From NCBI GenBank assembly GCA_023415075.1, contig JAEZLU010000267.1:1-7984 (forward strand): a DNA stretch of 7,984 bases, written 5' to 3'. This document shows, piece by piece, positions 1 to 6,076 of the stretch. Every line of letters begins with the position of its first letter. Position 1 is the first letter of the stretch. The notes under the pieces are model-generated. The model made no database searches, was not told the origin of the DNA, and saw only the letters and a program-made list of their open reading frames with translations. This DNA is from Bacillota bacterium. GTDB taxonomy: Bacteria > Bacillota > Negativicutes > Sporomusales > UBA7701. The position numbers were made by a program, and so were the translations under genes.

Positions 1-335
1 ACGATGAACCAGATAACCCCGGCCGCCGCAAAGAACAGGAAGAACATCGGCAGCACCACGAACAGCAGCAGACCGATGACCGCCAGGATAATCAGCTTGG
101 TCCAGATGCTGATCCTGCCGGCGCCGAAGTTCACTTGACGGACGTACACGCGGTGACTGGGCCCTTCGCTCTTATAGGTGTAATCGCCGCCGGCGGCCGG
201 TTCGTCGCCCAGAGTAACCCCCTGGAAATTCTCCCGTTCCTCGCGGGAGAGTACCCTTACCTCGCCTTTGCCGGCGCAGTGCGGACATTTTTCCTCCTGT
301 GGCCCCATTTCCCGGCCGCATTCGGCACACTGCAT
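1..335 (-). CDS. Zinc-ribbon membrane protein, 3' end cut by window edge
   Basis: The first 111 codons are visible. The N-terminus carries two CxxC knuckles (Cys3/Cys6 and Cys17/Cys20, the second as CPHC), a compact zinc ribbon expected to bind one zinc ion. A polar linker of about 55 residues follows. From about residue 79 the chain becomes strongly hydrophobic, with one long or two short membrane segments, and then leaves the window. Such zinc-ribbon plus membrane-anchor proteins are common in Firmicutes and mostly have no known function. The ATG is chosen because a G-rich Shine-Dalgarno (GAGGGGGG) lies seven bases upstream and overlaps the TGA of the preceding gene. This suggests the two are co-transcribed and translationally coupled. 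The gene is easy to miss because it has no stop inside the window. Zinc binding is inferred from the cysteines only. Confidence 0.85.
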   Translation of the reverse strand, partial: MQCAECGREMGPQEEKCPHCAGKGEVRVLSREERENFQGVTLGDEPAAGGDYTYKSEGPSHRVYVRQVNFGAGRISIWTKLIILAVIGLLLFVVLPMFFLFFAAAGVIWFI

Positions 336-348
336 TTTATATCCCCCC

Positions 349-1866
349 TCAGGACATGAACAATGAATAAACAAAGCCCTCTTCATTGAGATAGCGCGGA
401 TCGAACATTCCTAGCTGCAACACCTTGAAAAGCCGGTCGCGGTTGGCGTATACGCTCGAGGGCGAAACGCCGAGGTCGACCGCCAGTTGCTCGGCGGCGA
501 TACCCTGCGGCGAATTGATCTGTGCATAGGCGTAGACGGCTGCTGCCGCCCACGCTCCCGGCTTGCGGACCCGGACGGCGGACAACTGGCAGAAATCGTG
601 CCACAGGCGCTCGACAAGCACCTGATCATGGCGGGAAAAACCGTAGTCAGGCATGACTTTGCCAAAAAGTTCGCTGACCCGCATATCGGCGGCCCGCCGC
701 TCGGCTATGGCCGGATACTCGCGTTCAAGGTTGGCAAAGGGCGTGACGTTGACCTTGGCCAGGGTGATGAGAGCGTCGACGGTATGGCGGAAGGCCAGGG
801 CGTGCCTGGCGAAATAGTCGTCCCAGGTTGCCCCTGGCTGCTGGACCTCGAAAATAGCCTTCTGCCGCAGTGCCTCTTCCTTGATCCGCCGGCGCAGATT
901 GGCGCTGGTCTCCACACTTGTGATATAGTTGACGATAACCGTTTCCCGCGAAAACACATGGCCGAAAAACAGCATGTTTTTCATCGCTTTATAGGCGAAG
1001 TCGGGGCGCGGCAGGCGAAATTCCTCGCCGGTGAACAGGTTGGCGCACTGCACCCAGTCATCGGCCAAAAGCCGCTGAACGGTAAAAACGCAAAAACGCG
1101 CCCCCAGAAGTTCGTCCATTATCTGGCGCTCTTCCGGGCTGAAGCTGCTCCTGCTGGTTTCGGCGAAATGGCTCAGCGGCGTTTTATCGCTTGCCAGCAG
1201 CCGGTAATCGAACAGGAAATAATCCCAGAACTCCTGCCAGAAAAGATTGAATTCCCCCGGTTCGGAGTCCGGCAGGGTATTTAGCGGCCCGGCGAACAAG
1301 AACAGGGCCCGCTGAAAATCGTCGTGAAACTCCTGGCGCTGGAAGAAGGCCCCCAGCTTGAGCATCAGTCCCTCGACGATATCGTTGACCATATCGCTTA
1401 TTTCCTCAGTCAGGGCAGCCGTCGACTTGCCGAGACCAAGGCGCCGGTCGTCCAGCAGCTTGATTTTCCTGCCGCCGGCGATCTCCTGGGCCGCCTGCTC
1501 CAGTTCGCTGGTATCGGCCACCACTTTTTTGACGGCCAGGTGGCGGTAAAATTCGATAAGAATGTTAAAAAAGCGGCGCACCGGCTTGAGCGTTGCCTTA
1601 AAGCCTTTGACATGACTGGTGAGCCACTTTATCACCCGGCTGTATTCCTGGTAAGTGATCGCCTCCGGGCCATCTGCCTCGGTATGCTGAAGATAAAGAA
1701 GGAACATCCTCAGGTTGGCCCAGATGTCCCGCAGCTCCTCGTCGTCGGCACCGCCCCAGGCCTTCTGGCGCAGAAAGCCTTCGACCAAATCGCGGCTGAC
1801 GGCGGTGTAGCCGTCGACGTCCTGGTCGTAAAATTGCCGCACCTCGTCATAGACATTTTTTATCAA
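349..1866 (-). CDS. Uncharacterised 505-residue protein with C-terminal HTH-like (DUF6398-like) domain
   Basis: A soluble, acidic and aromatic-rich protein with no signal peptide, membrane segment or Walker motif. Its function is unknown. Residues of about 1-140 are helical. Residues of about 255-290 hold a segment ending in LFTGEEF that resembles the small beta segment (consensus near LLTGEE) of SEC-C-linked proteins. Residues of about 435-490 read KPGAWAAAAVYAYAQIN, then a helix-turn-helix-like stretch (GVSPSSVYANRDRL), then FDPRY. From memory this matches the KP..WAAA..YA..IN / GVSKST / FDP pattern of DUF6398-type proteins. The start is TTG at 1866: AAGGAGA lies seven bases upstream at 1874-1880, and a near-consensus promoter lies just before it. 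The longer in-frame reading from 1932 would start inside the -35 box. It heads a unit with the zinc-ribbon gene, 13 bases downstream. A nucleic-acid-related role is only a guess from the HTH-like domain. Confidence 0.88.
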   Translation of the reverse strand: MIKNVYDEVRQFYDQDVDGYTAVSRDLVEGFLRQKAWGGADDEELRDIWANLRMFLLYLQHTEADGPEAITYQEYSRVIKWLTSHVKGFKATLKPVRRFFNILIEFYRHLAVKKVVADTSELEQAAQEIAGGRKIKLLDDRRLGLGKSTAALTEEISDMVNDIVEGLMLKLGAFFQRQEFHDDFQRALFLFAGPLNTLPDSEPGEFNLFWQEFWDYFLFDYRLLASDKTPLSHFAETSRSSFSPEERQIMDELLGARFCVFTVQRLLADDWVQCANLFTGEEFRLPRPDFAYKAMKNMLFFGHVFSRETVIVNYITSVETSANLRRRIKEEALRQKAIFEVQQPGATWDDYFARHALAFRHTVDALITLAKVNVTPFANLEREYPAIAERRAADMRVSELFGKVMPDYGFSRHDQVLVERLWHDFCQLSAVRVRKPGAWAAAAVYAYAQINSPQGIAAEQLAVDLGVSPSSVYANRDRLFKVLQLGMFDPRYLNEEGFVYSLFMS

Positions 1867-1873
1867 AGCTGGA

Positions 1874-1880
1874 TCTCCTT
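1874..1880 (-). promoter_or_regulatory. Ribosome binding site fixing the TTG start at 1866
   Basis: AAGGAGA on the minus strand, seven bases before TTG. No comparable site precedes the other in-frame start at 1932. This site, with the promoter immediately upstream, decides the start of the 505-residue protein. Confidence 0.75.
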
Positions 1881-1902
1881 CAATATAGAGGCTTACGCAC
1901 CC

Positions 1903-1932
1903 ATTATACCATCTTTGCCGGAATGCTGCCAA
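1903..1932 (-). promoter_or_regulatory. Sigma-A-type promoter of the 505-residue gene
   Basis: On the minus strand TTGGCA (1927-1932, five of six matches to the -35 consensus) and a perfect TATAAT (1903-1908) are separated by 18 bases. Transcription would start near 1896, leaving a leader of about 30 bases that contains the ribosome site. This is the best-matching promoter in the window. Confidence 0.75.
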
Positions 1933-1949
1933 TCAAGCCCCGTCGGGGC
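1933..1949 (-). terminator. Weak GC-rich hairpin after the 149-residue gene
   Basis: GCCCC-GAC-GGGGC forms a five-base-pair GC stem with a three-base loop, nine bases past the stop of the gene at 1958-2407. It is followed on the minus strand only by TTGATT, a poor U-tract. It may end that transcript before the next promoter, but the short stem and weak tail leave this uncertain. It sits just upstream of the -35 box of the next unit. Confidence 0.3.
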
Positions 1950-1957
1950 GCCGGCGA

Positions 1958-2407
1958 TTATCTATTAAGCAGGATGACCCGTACAGCCCGCCGCTCCCTC
2001 AGCGTATAGCAGCCTTCCAGAGAAATCACCCGACTGTTATACGGCGTAAGCACCGCGCTGTTGGCCGTTACGTTATACTCGAGGCGAAAATCGGCCGTGC
2101 CGTCGAGATCGAAGTCGATATCGTCAATCACTATTTCCGGAAGGGCGTTCAGAGGAGCGTAGTCCAGCTGGACGAAGCCCTCGGCTTTGGGGCCGACAAG
2201 GCCGCCAAATACCGCCCGGTGCTGCAGCGTCTTGTATTTGCCGTGCTCGATTATTCTCACAATCTCGCCGCCACTGTATTGCGGAGAGAGCTGCAGGCCG
2301 GTGGCGCTTACCTGCCTGTAGGCGAAGTAATCGGTCCCCAGGAAAGTAGCCAGAGCAACGGCGGTGGCCAGTGCGGCCGCACATCTGAGAAAAGCCCGGA
2401 GCCGCAT
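1958..2407 (-). CDS. Exported or membrane-anchored 149-residue protein with calcium-type DxDxDG loop
   Basis: I do not recognise this gene. Residues of about 5-24 form a hydrophobic segment after a basic MRLR start, so it is a signal peptide or N-terminal anchor. There is no lipobox: Cys9 lies at the start of the hydrophobic segment, not after it. The remainder should fold outside the membrane and is beta-rich. Residues 98-106 give Asp98, Asp100, Asp102-Gly103 and Asp106, the spacing of the DxDxDGxxD calcium loops seen in integrin-type, dockerin and thrombospondin-type repeats. A single loop is no proof of calcium binding. The ATG at 2407 is preferred because AGAAGG lies eight bases upstream. 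An ATG eight codons earlier has its purine stretch touching the start codon. The gene appears to be its own unit, with a candidate promoter upstream and the next gene having its own. Confidence 0.75.
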   Translation of the reverse strand: MRLRAFLRCAAALATAVALATFLGTDYFAYRQVSATGLQLSPQYSGGEIVRIIEHGKYKTLQHRAVFGGLVGPKAEGFVQLDYAPLNALPEIVIDDIDFDLDGTADFRLEYNVTANSAVLTPYNSRVISLEGCYTLRERRAVRVILLNR

Positions 2408-2436
2408 CTTAACAACCTTCTTTCGGTCCATTCCTT

Positions 2437-2467
2437 ATTATGCCGGTTTAAATTCCCCTACTGCCAA
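2437..2467 (-). promoter_or_regulatory. Candidate promoter of the 149-residue gene
   Basis: On the minus strand TTGGCA (2462-2467) and CATAAT (2437-2442) each match consensus at five of six positions. The 19-base spacing is longer than ideal. It lies about 30 bases before the start codon and carries the same TTGGCA -35 hexamer as the next promoter downstream. Confidence 0.4.
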
Positions 2468-2497
2468 TAAGGCGTCTTATATTTTTCTATGTCCTGC

Positions 2498-2517
2498 TGG
2501 CAAATCCTGTTTTGCCA
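2498..2517. repeat. Perfect 7-6-7 inverted repeat, operator-like
   Basis: TGGCAAA and TTTGCCA flank a six-base centre (tcctgt). There is no U-tract on either side, so it is not a terminator. It lies upstream of the minus-strand promoter at 2437-2467 and well before the plus-strand promoters, a position that suits a regulator binding site. No known regulator consensus was matched. Confidence 0.35.
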
Positions 2518-2700
2518 AGCCTCAATACGACAATTAATTCCAGAATACTGCGCCTGCCCGGACGGAAAGCATATTTGCTGCGCCTGTCAGTTATCCGCGC
2601 TTGTAAGTGCCGGCGAGATCGACACACCCATAACGTCTTCAAAGTCAGGTATTATTTACCGCCGGGCCTACCGGAGCGCCGGCACTGGCAGGCTTTCCCA

Positions 2701-2728
2701 TTGACTCTGTCACATTTGCTGCTACAAT
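2701..2728 (+). promoter_or_regulatory. Distal candidate promoter of the amino-acid permease
   Basis: TTGACT (2701-2706) and TACAAT (2723-2728) are each one mismatch from consensus and are 16 bases apart. A start near 2735 would give a leader of about 255 bases before the permease. Confidence 0.5.
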
Positions 2729-2767
2729 TACTCAGTGAACCCCTATAGCATTTTTTATGGTATCCTA

Positions 2768-2795
2768 TTGCCAGATCTTCCCGCGCCAGTATAAA
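2768..2795 (+). promoter_or_regulatory. Proximal candidate promoter of the amino-acid permease
   Basis: TTGCCA (2768-2773) and TATAAA (2790-2795) are each one mismatch from consensus and are 16 bases apart. A start near 2802 would give a leader of about 190 bases. It could work in tandem with the promoter about 67 bases upstream, or only one of the two may be real. Confidence 0.45.
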
Positions 2796-2887
2796 TGTGT
2801 CATTTTTCCCCCGGATCGCCAAAACCGGACAACTATGGCGAATTACATATACTATGTGCGCGAAACCAATACTGCAATTGCAATAAA

Positions 2888-2939
2888 TTCACGACGACCT
2901 TGCGTGAAATGCAAAGCGTTGCCGTGATTTTTTGCGGCA
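2888..2939 (+). promoter_or_regulatory. Candidate attenuator in the permease leader: terminator hairpin with competing hairpins
   Basis: TCACG at 2889-2893 can pair with CGTGA at 2923-2927. The stem continues inward through CGAC/GTTG and CTTGC/GCAAaG with small mismatches, and a run of six T (2928-2933) follows, so this looks like an intrinsic terminator. Two other hairpins exclude it. TTCACG (2888-2893) can pair with CGTGAA (2903-2908), a perfect six-base stem. TGCCG (2920-2924) can pair with CGGCA (2935-2939), taking bases of the terminator 3' arm. It lies 50-100 bases before the permease start and downstream of both candidate promoters. No T-box, lysine, SAM, TPP, guanidine or cyclic-di-GMP riboswitch consensus was recognised. 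Conditional termination is inferred from pairing only. Confidence 0.45.
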
Positions 2940-2977
2940 GTAAGTCTCTGGCTTGTTTCTTCAGGCTAAAAAACGAG

Positions 2978-2983
2978 AGGAGG
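2978..2983 (+). promoter_or_regulatory. Ribosome binding site of the permease
   Basis: A perfect AGGAGG seven bases before the ATG at 2991. It fixes the start and indicates efficient translation once the leader is read through. Confidence 0.85.
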
Positions 2984-2990
2984 AAATCCA

Positions 2991-4409
2991 ATGGACTTAT
3001 TTCGTACCAAAAACATCGCCGAACTGATTCGCGGCACCGAGAAACACGCCCTCAAAAAGACGCTGGGATCATTGGACCTGGTACTGCTTGGTATCGGCTG
3101 CATCATCGGTACAGGCATATTTGTTCTCACCGGCGTGGCCGCCGCCAAATTCGCCGGTCCGGGAATCATGCTCTCTTTTGTTTTATCCGGCCTCGCCTGC
3201 GCTTTTGCCGCCCTGTCCTACGCCGAGCTGGCGTCGATGGTACCGGTGGCCGGCAGCGCCTATACCTTCGCCTATGCTTCGATGGGAGAACTTGTCGCCT
3301 TCATCGTCGGCTGGGCGTTGGTCTGCGAGTACACCGTCGGCGCATCGGCGGTGGCCGCCGGCTGGTCAGGCTATATGGTTGGCCTGCTCAAGTCGGCGGG
3401 AATCGTCCTGCCGGCAGCCTGGACGGCTGTCCCTGCCGACGGCGGCATCGTAAACATTCCCGCCGTTCTTATCGTCATGTTCCTGACTTATTTATTGACC
3501 CTCGGCACTAAAGAAAGCGCCACTCTCAATAAAATACTCGTATTCATCAAACTGGGGTGTGTCGGCCTTTTCCTGTTTCTGGCCACGCCCCACGTAAACC
3601 CCCTGAACTGGCAGCCTTTCCTGCCTTTCGGCTGGGGAGGAGTGGCCAGCGGCGCCGCCATCGTCTTCTTCGCCTATATAGGCTTTGATGCCGTATCCAC
3701 CGCTGCCGAAGAATGCAAAAACCCCAACCGGGATATACCCATCGGCATTGTCGGCTCGCTCTTAGTCTGTACGCTGCTGTACATCGCGGTTGCCGCGGTG
3801 CTTACAGGCGTCGTTCCTTATACCGCGCTAAACAACAGCGAACCGGTGGCTTTCGCCCTGCGGGCCATAGGCCTGAACTTCGGCAGCGCCGTCGTGGCCA
3901 TGGGAGCAATCTGCGGCATCACCACCGTGCTGCTAGTTTTGATCTACGGGCAAACCCGCGTATTCCTGGCTATGGCCCGCGACGGCATGCTGCCCCGGAG
4001 CCTGGGGAAAATCCATCCCAAACACGGGACCCCGCACACCATCACCCTCATCACCGGCGCCGTAGTCTGCGTACTCAGCGGCCTGCTGCCCATCAATATC
4101 ATCGCCGAATTGTGCAACATGGGAACGCTGTTCGCTTTCTGCGTAGTATCGGTCGGCGTGCTGGTGCTGCGCAAGACCCAGCCGGAAATAAGGCGTCCCT
4201 TCCGCTGCCCGGCCGTCGGCCTGGTGGTTCCTCTGGCGGTGCTGTTCTGCGGATATCTGATCGCCAACCTGCCCTGGCAAACCTTTGCTTTCTTCGGCGC
4301 CTGGTATGTCGTCGGCCTGGCGGTGTACTTCTTGTATAGCCGCCACAACAGCACCCTGGCTGCCAAGCCGGCAGGTCCTATCGGCGAAACGGTTTCGGCA
4401 AAAGAATAA
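2991..4409 (+). CDS. APC-superfamily amino-acid permease (CAT family, YfnA/ApcT-like)
   Basis: A 472-residue integral membrane transporter with about 12 membrane segments, the usual length of the cationic amino-acid transporter (CAT) family (TC 2.A.3.3). It should import an amino acid together with a proton or sodium ion. The unwound part of membrane segment 1 shows the family signature GIGCIIGTGIFVLTG (residues 34-48). Segment 6 carries FFAYIGFDAVSTAAEE (226-241), followed by NPNRDIPIGI. The C-terminal region has VLVLRKTQPE before the last two segments. The whole protein resembles B. subtilis YfnA and the Geobacillus alanine transporter ApcT, recalled from memory. Substrates of CAT proteins vary, so arginine, lysine, alanine or others remain possible. 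The gene stands alone, with its own promoters and structured leader and a strong terminator 13 bases after the stop. Expression is probably controlled in the leader. Confidence 0.95.
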   Translation: MDLFRTKNIAELIRGTEKHALKKTLGSLDLVLLGIGCIIGTGIFVLTGVAAAKFAGPGIMLSFVLSGLACAFAALSYAELASMVPVAGSAYTFAYASMGELVAFIVGWALVCEYTVGASAVAAGWSGYMVGLLKSAGIVLPAAWTAVPADGGIVNIPAVLIVMFLTYLLTLGTKESATLNKILVFIKLGCVGLFLFLATPHVNPLNWQPFLPFGWGGVASGAAIVFFAYIGFDAVSTAAEECKNPNRDIPIGIVGSLLVCTLLYIAVAAVLTGVVPYTALNNSEPVAFALRAIGLNFGSAVVAMGAICGITTVLLVLIYGQTRVFLAMARDGMLPRSLGKIHPKHGTPHTITLITGAVVCVLSGLLPINIIAELCNMGTLFAFCVVSVGVLVLRKTQPEIRRPFRCPAVGLVVPLAVLFCGYLIANLPWQTFAFFGAWYVVGLAVYFLYSRHNSTLAAKPAGPIGETVSAKE

Positions 4410-4422
4410 CCGGCAAACGATA

Positions 4423-4457
4423 AAAGGCAGGTTCCGGATATACCGGAACCTGCCTTT
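4423..4457. terminator. Bidirectional intrinsic terminator between convergent genes
   Basis: A perfect 15-base-pair stem (AAAGGCAGGTTCCGG and its complement) closes a five-base ATATA loop. It begins 13 bases after the permease stop and lies 17 bases past the stop of the ABC ATPase on the other strand. Both sides end in short T-runs (three on the plus strand, four on the minus strand), so it can serve both transcripts. Confidence 0.9.
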
Positions 4458-4474
4458 CGCATTTGTCCTTGTTG

Positions 4475-5281
4475 TTAACCGCCGGCTTCGCCCATTTCGA
4501 TTTTTTTCCCTTTCAGCACCTCTTCCCGCAGCTTGCCCCAAATGTTTTGAAACAGCCGGTTGTAGTGCAAACTTGTCCGGATGGCGGAAATATCCCTCGG
4601 CCGGGGTAGATCAATATCAACGATACACTTGATGGTCCCGGGATGGGCGGTCATCACCATAATCCGGTCGCCAAGACAAAGGGCCTCGTCAATGCTGTGG
4701 GTGATAAAAACCGCCGTTTTCCGGGTCCCCTCCCAGATGCGCAGCAGTTCCTGCTGGAGAAGTATCCGGTTTTGTTCATCCAGCGCACCGAAAGGCTCAT
4801 CCAGCAGCAGAATTTCCGGGTCGTTGGCAAAGGCCCGGGCCACGCTGACCCGCTGCTTCATTCCCCCTGAAAGCTGATGCGGATAGTTATCGGCGAATTT
4901 GGACAGGCCGATCATCCTGATATAACCGTCGGCTATCTCCTGCCGCTCCCTCTGGGCAATACCTCTGACCCGAAGGCCGTAAGCCACGTTGTCTCTCACC
5001 GTCATCCACGGGAATACCGATTGTTCCTGAAAGACCATCGCGTTTTGCGGGCGGCCGTTTTTTCCGGCAACAACCGCTATTTCCCCGCCGCTGGCTTGCT
5101 CAAGCCCGGCCAGGATGCGGAGAAGCGTGGTCTTTCCGCAGCCGCTGGGCCCAACTATGCAGAAGAACTCGCCGGCGCCGACGGTGAAGCTGACGTCCTG
5201 CAATGCCGTCACCGTACCCGATCGGGAAGTAAAATATTTGTTTACTCCTTTTACCGTGATACTTGCCTTTCCGGAATCCAT
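4475..5281 (-). CDS. ABC transporter ATP-binding protein, nitrate/sulfonate/taurine type (SsuB/TauB-like)
   Basis: A 268-residue cytoplasmic ATPase that powers the importer encoded by the two genes upstream. All motifs are intact: Walker A GPSGCGKT (44-51), Q-loop Gln85, signature LSGGM (137-141), Walker B ILLLDEP with the catalytic Glu162, D-loop GALD (165-168) and H-loop His195. The stretch VFPWMTVRDNV after the Q-loop is typical of the SsuB/TauB/NrtD branch. The length is normal for the branch, and there is no extra C-terminal regulatory domain such as NrtC or MetN carry. The ATG has GGAGG eight bases upstream and lies 17 bases after the stop of the permease gene. It is the last gene of the operon, ending just before the bidirectional terminator. 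Confidence 0.95.
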   Translation of the reverse strand: MDSGKASITVKGVNKYFTSRSGTVTALQDVSFTVGAGEFFCIVGPSGCGKTTLLRILAGLEQASGGEIAVVAGKNGRPQNAMVFQEQSVFPWMTVRDNVAYGLRVRGIAQRERQEIADGYIRMIGLSKFADNYPHQLSGGMKQRVSVARAFANDPEILLLDEPFGALDEQNRILLQQELLRIWEGTRKTAVFITHSIDEALCLGDRIMVMTAHPGTIKCIVDIDLPRPRDISAIRTSLHYNRLFQNIWGKLREEVLKGKKIEMGEAGG

Positions 5282-5298
5282 ACATCAGCCCTCCGTCA

Positions 5299-6066
5299 TT
5301 ACCGGCGCTTCCAGGGAACCACCCAGCGTTCGATGCGGTCGAGAACGATGGAAAACAAATAGCCGAGAAGTGACAGCAATATCAGGGCGACGAACATCTG
5401 CTCAATGGCGAACATGTCGTAGGCCCGCCAGATCATCCAGCCCACCCCGGCTTTGGCGGCCGACATTTCGGCGGCCACGACAAGAATGAGGGCCATGCCC
5501 ATGCCAAGATTGAGGCCGGTAAAAATCATCGGCAGAGCGCCTGGAAAAGCTACAGTCAGGTAAAAGTCCTTCCGGTTGGCCCCGAAATTTTTGGCCACAT
5601 CGAGGTATATCTTGTCAATATGTAGCACGCCGGCCATTGTATTGATAACCACGAGGTAAAACACGCCGATGGCAATTGTAAAAATTTTCGAGGTTTCTCC
5701 CAGCCCGAACACCAGCAGTATGAGCGGCATCACCGCCAGTTTCGGGATGGGGTAAGTCGCCTGGATCATCGGCTCTATGGCCGAGCGCATCAGGGGCGAC
5801 AGGCCCATACTCATGCCGAGCAGCACCCCGGGTATCGCCCCGACGGCAAAGCCGAACAATACCCGCTGGATGCTGACCGCGGCGTTGGTCAACAGTTCAC
5901 CCGAAGCCAGCAGTGGCAGCAGGGTCGCAAATACCTGCGACGGGCTGGACAACAGCCGGGTGTCGATCAGCCCGAACCTGGCCAGTAATTCCCAAACAAG
6001 CAGCAAGGCCATCGGCGACAAAAACGATATGAGATTGCTGACAAAGGCGTTGGCCGAAGATTTCAT
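5299..6066 (-). CDS. ABC transporter permease, SsuC/TauC-like (BPD_transp_1)
   Basis: A 255-residue inner-membrane subunit with about six membrane segments, expected to form a homodimeric channel. The coupling (EAA) loop is clear at about 157-181: VAKNFGANRKDFYLTVAFPG, then ALPMI. This has the conserved A...GA, then P..LP pattern that contacts the ATPase. YPIPKLAVMPLILLVFGLGE (105-124) is also characteristic of sulfonate, taurine and nitrate permeases. The start has AGGTGA upstream, overlapping the end of the binding-protein gene, which stops ten bases earlier. The tight spacing argues for one transcript. No defect is visible. The substrate cannot be judged from the permease. Confidence 0.95.
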   Translation of the reverse strand: MKSSANAFVSNLISFLSPMALLLVWELLARFGLIDTRLLSSPSQVFATLLPLLASGELLTNAAVSIQRVLFGFAVGAIPGVLLGMSMGLSPLMRSAIEPMIQATYPIPKLAVMPLILLVFGLGETSKIFTIAIGVFYLVVINTMAGVLHIDKIYLDVAKNFGANRKDFYLTVAFPGALPMIFTGLNLGMGMALILVVAAEMSAAKAGVGWMIWRAYDMFAIEQMFVALILLSLLGYLFSIVLDRIERWVVPWKRR

Positions 6067-6076
6067 CGCCTATCAC

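Larger units (their letters stand above)
2408..2990. other. Divergent intergenic region (583 bases)
   Basis: No credible gene is seen on either strand: the open frames here lack ribosome sites, have biased compositions, or run into the permease in the wrong frame. The region is visibly richer in A and T than the flanking genes. It holds one minus-strand promoter, a short dyad at 2498-2517, two plus-strand promoters and a structured leader ahead of the amino-acid permease. Between about 2520 and 2700 I see nothing assignable. Confidence 0.6.

Noticed and set aside
487..1968. Two long plus-strand open frames (487-1284 and 1324-1968) opposite the 505-residue gene
   Set aside because: They lack ribosome sites, have no recognisable domain or hydrophobic pattern, and lie antisense to a gene with a promoter, ribosome site and domain-like sequence. 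They follow from the GC-rich codon structure.
2735..2990. T-box or known riboswitch in the permease leader
   Set aside because: No T-box GGTGG..ACCGCG element and no lysine, SAM, TPP, guanidine or cyclic-di-GMP consensus could be found by eye. Only competing hairpins are claimed.
2795..3511. Plus-strand open frame of 238 residues crossing the permease start
   Set aside because: It is out of frame with the permease, very rich in Arg, His and Gly in the overlap, and has no ribosome site. The permease frame is unambiguous.
3933..4541. Minus-strand frames opposite the end of the permease
   Set aside because: Antisense to a clear membrane protein, spanning the terminator hairpin, with no ribosome site or domain.
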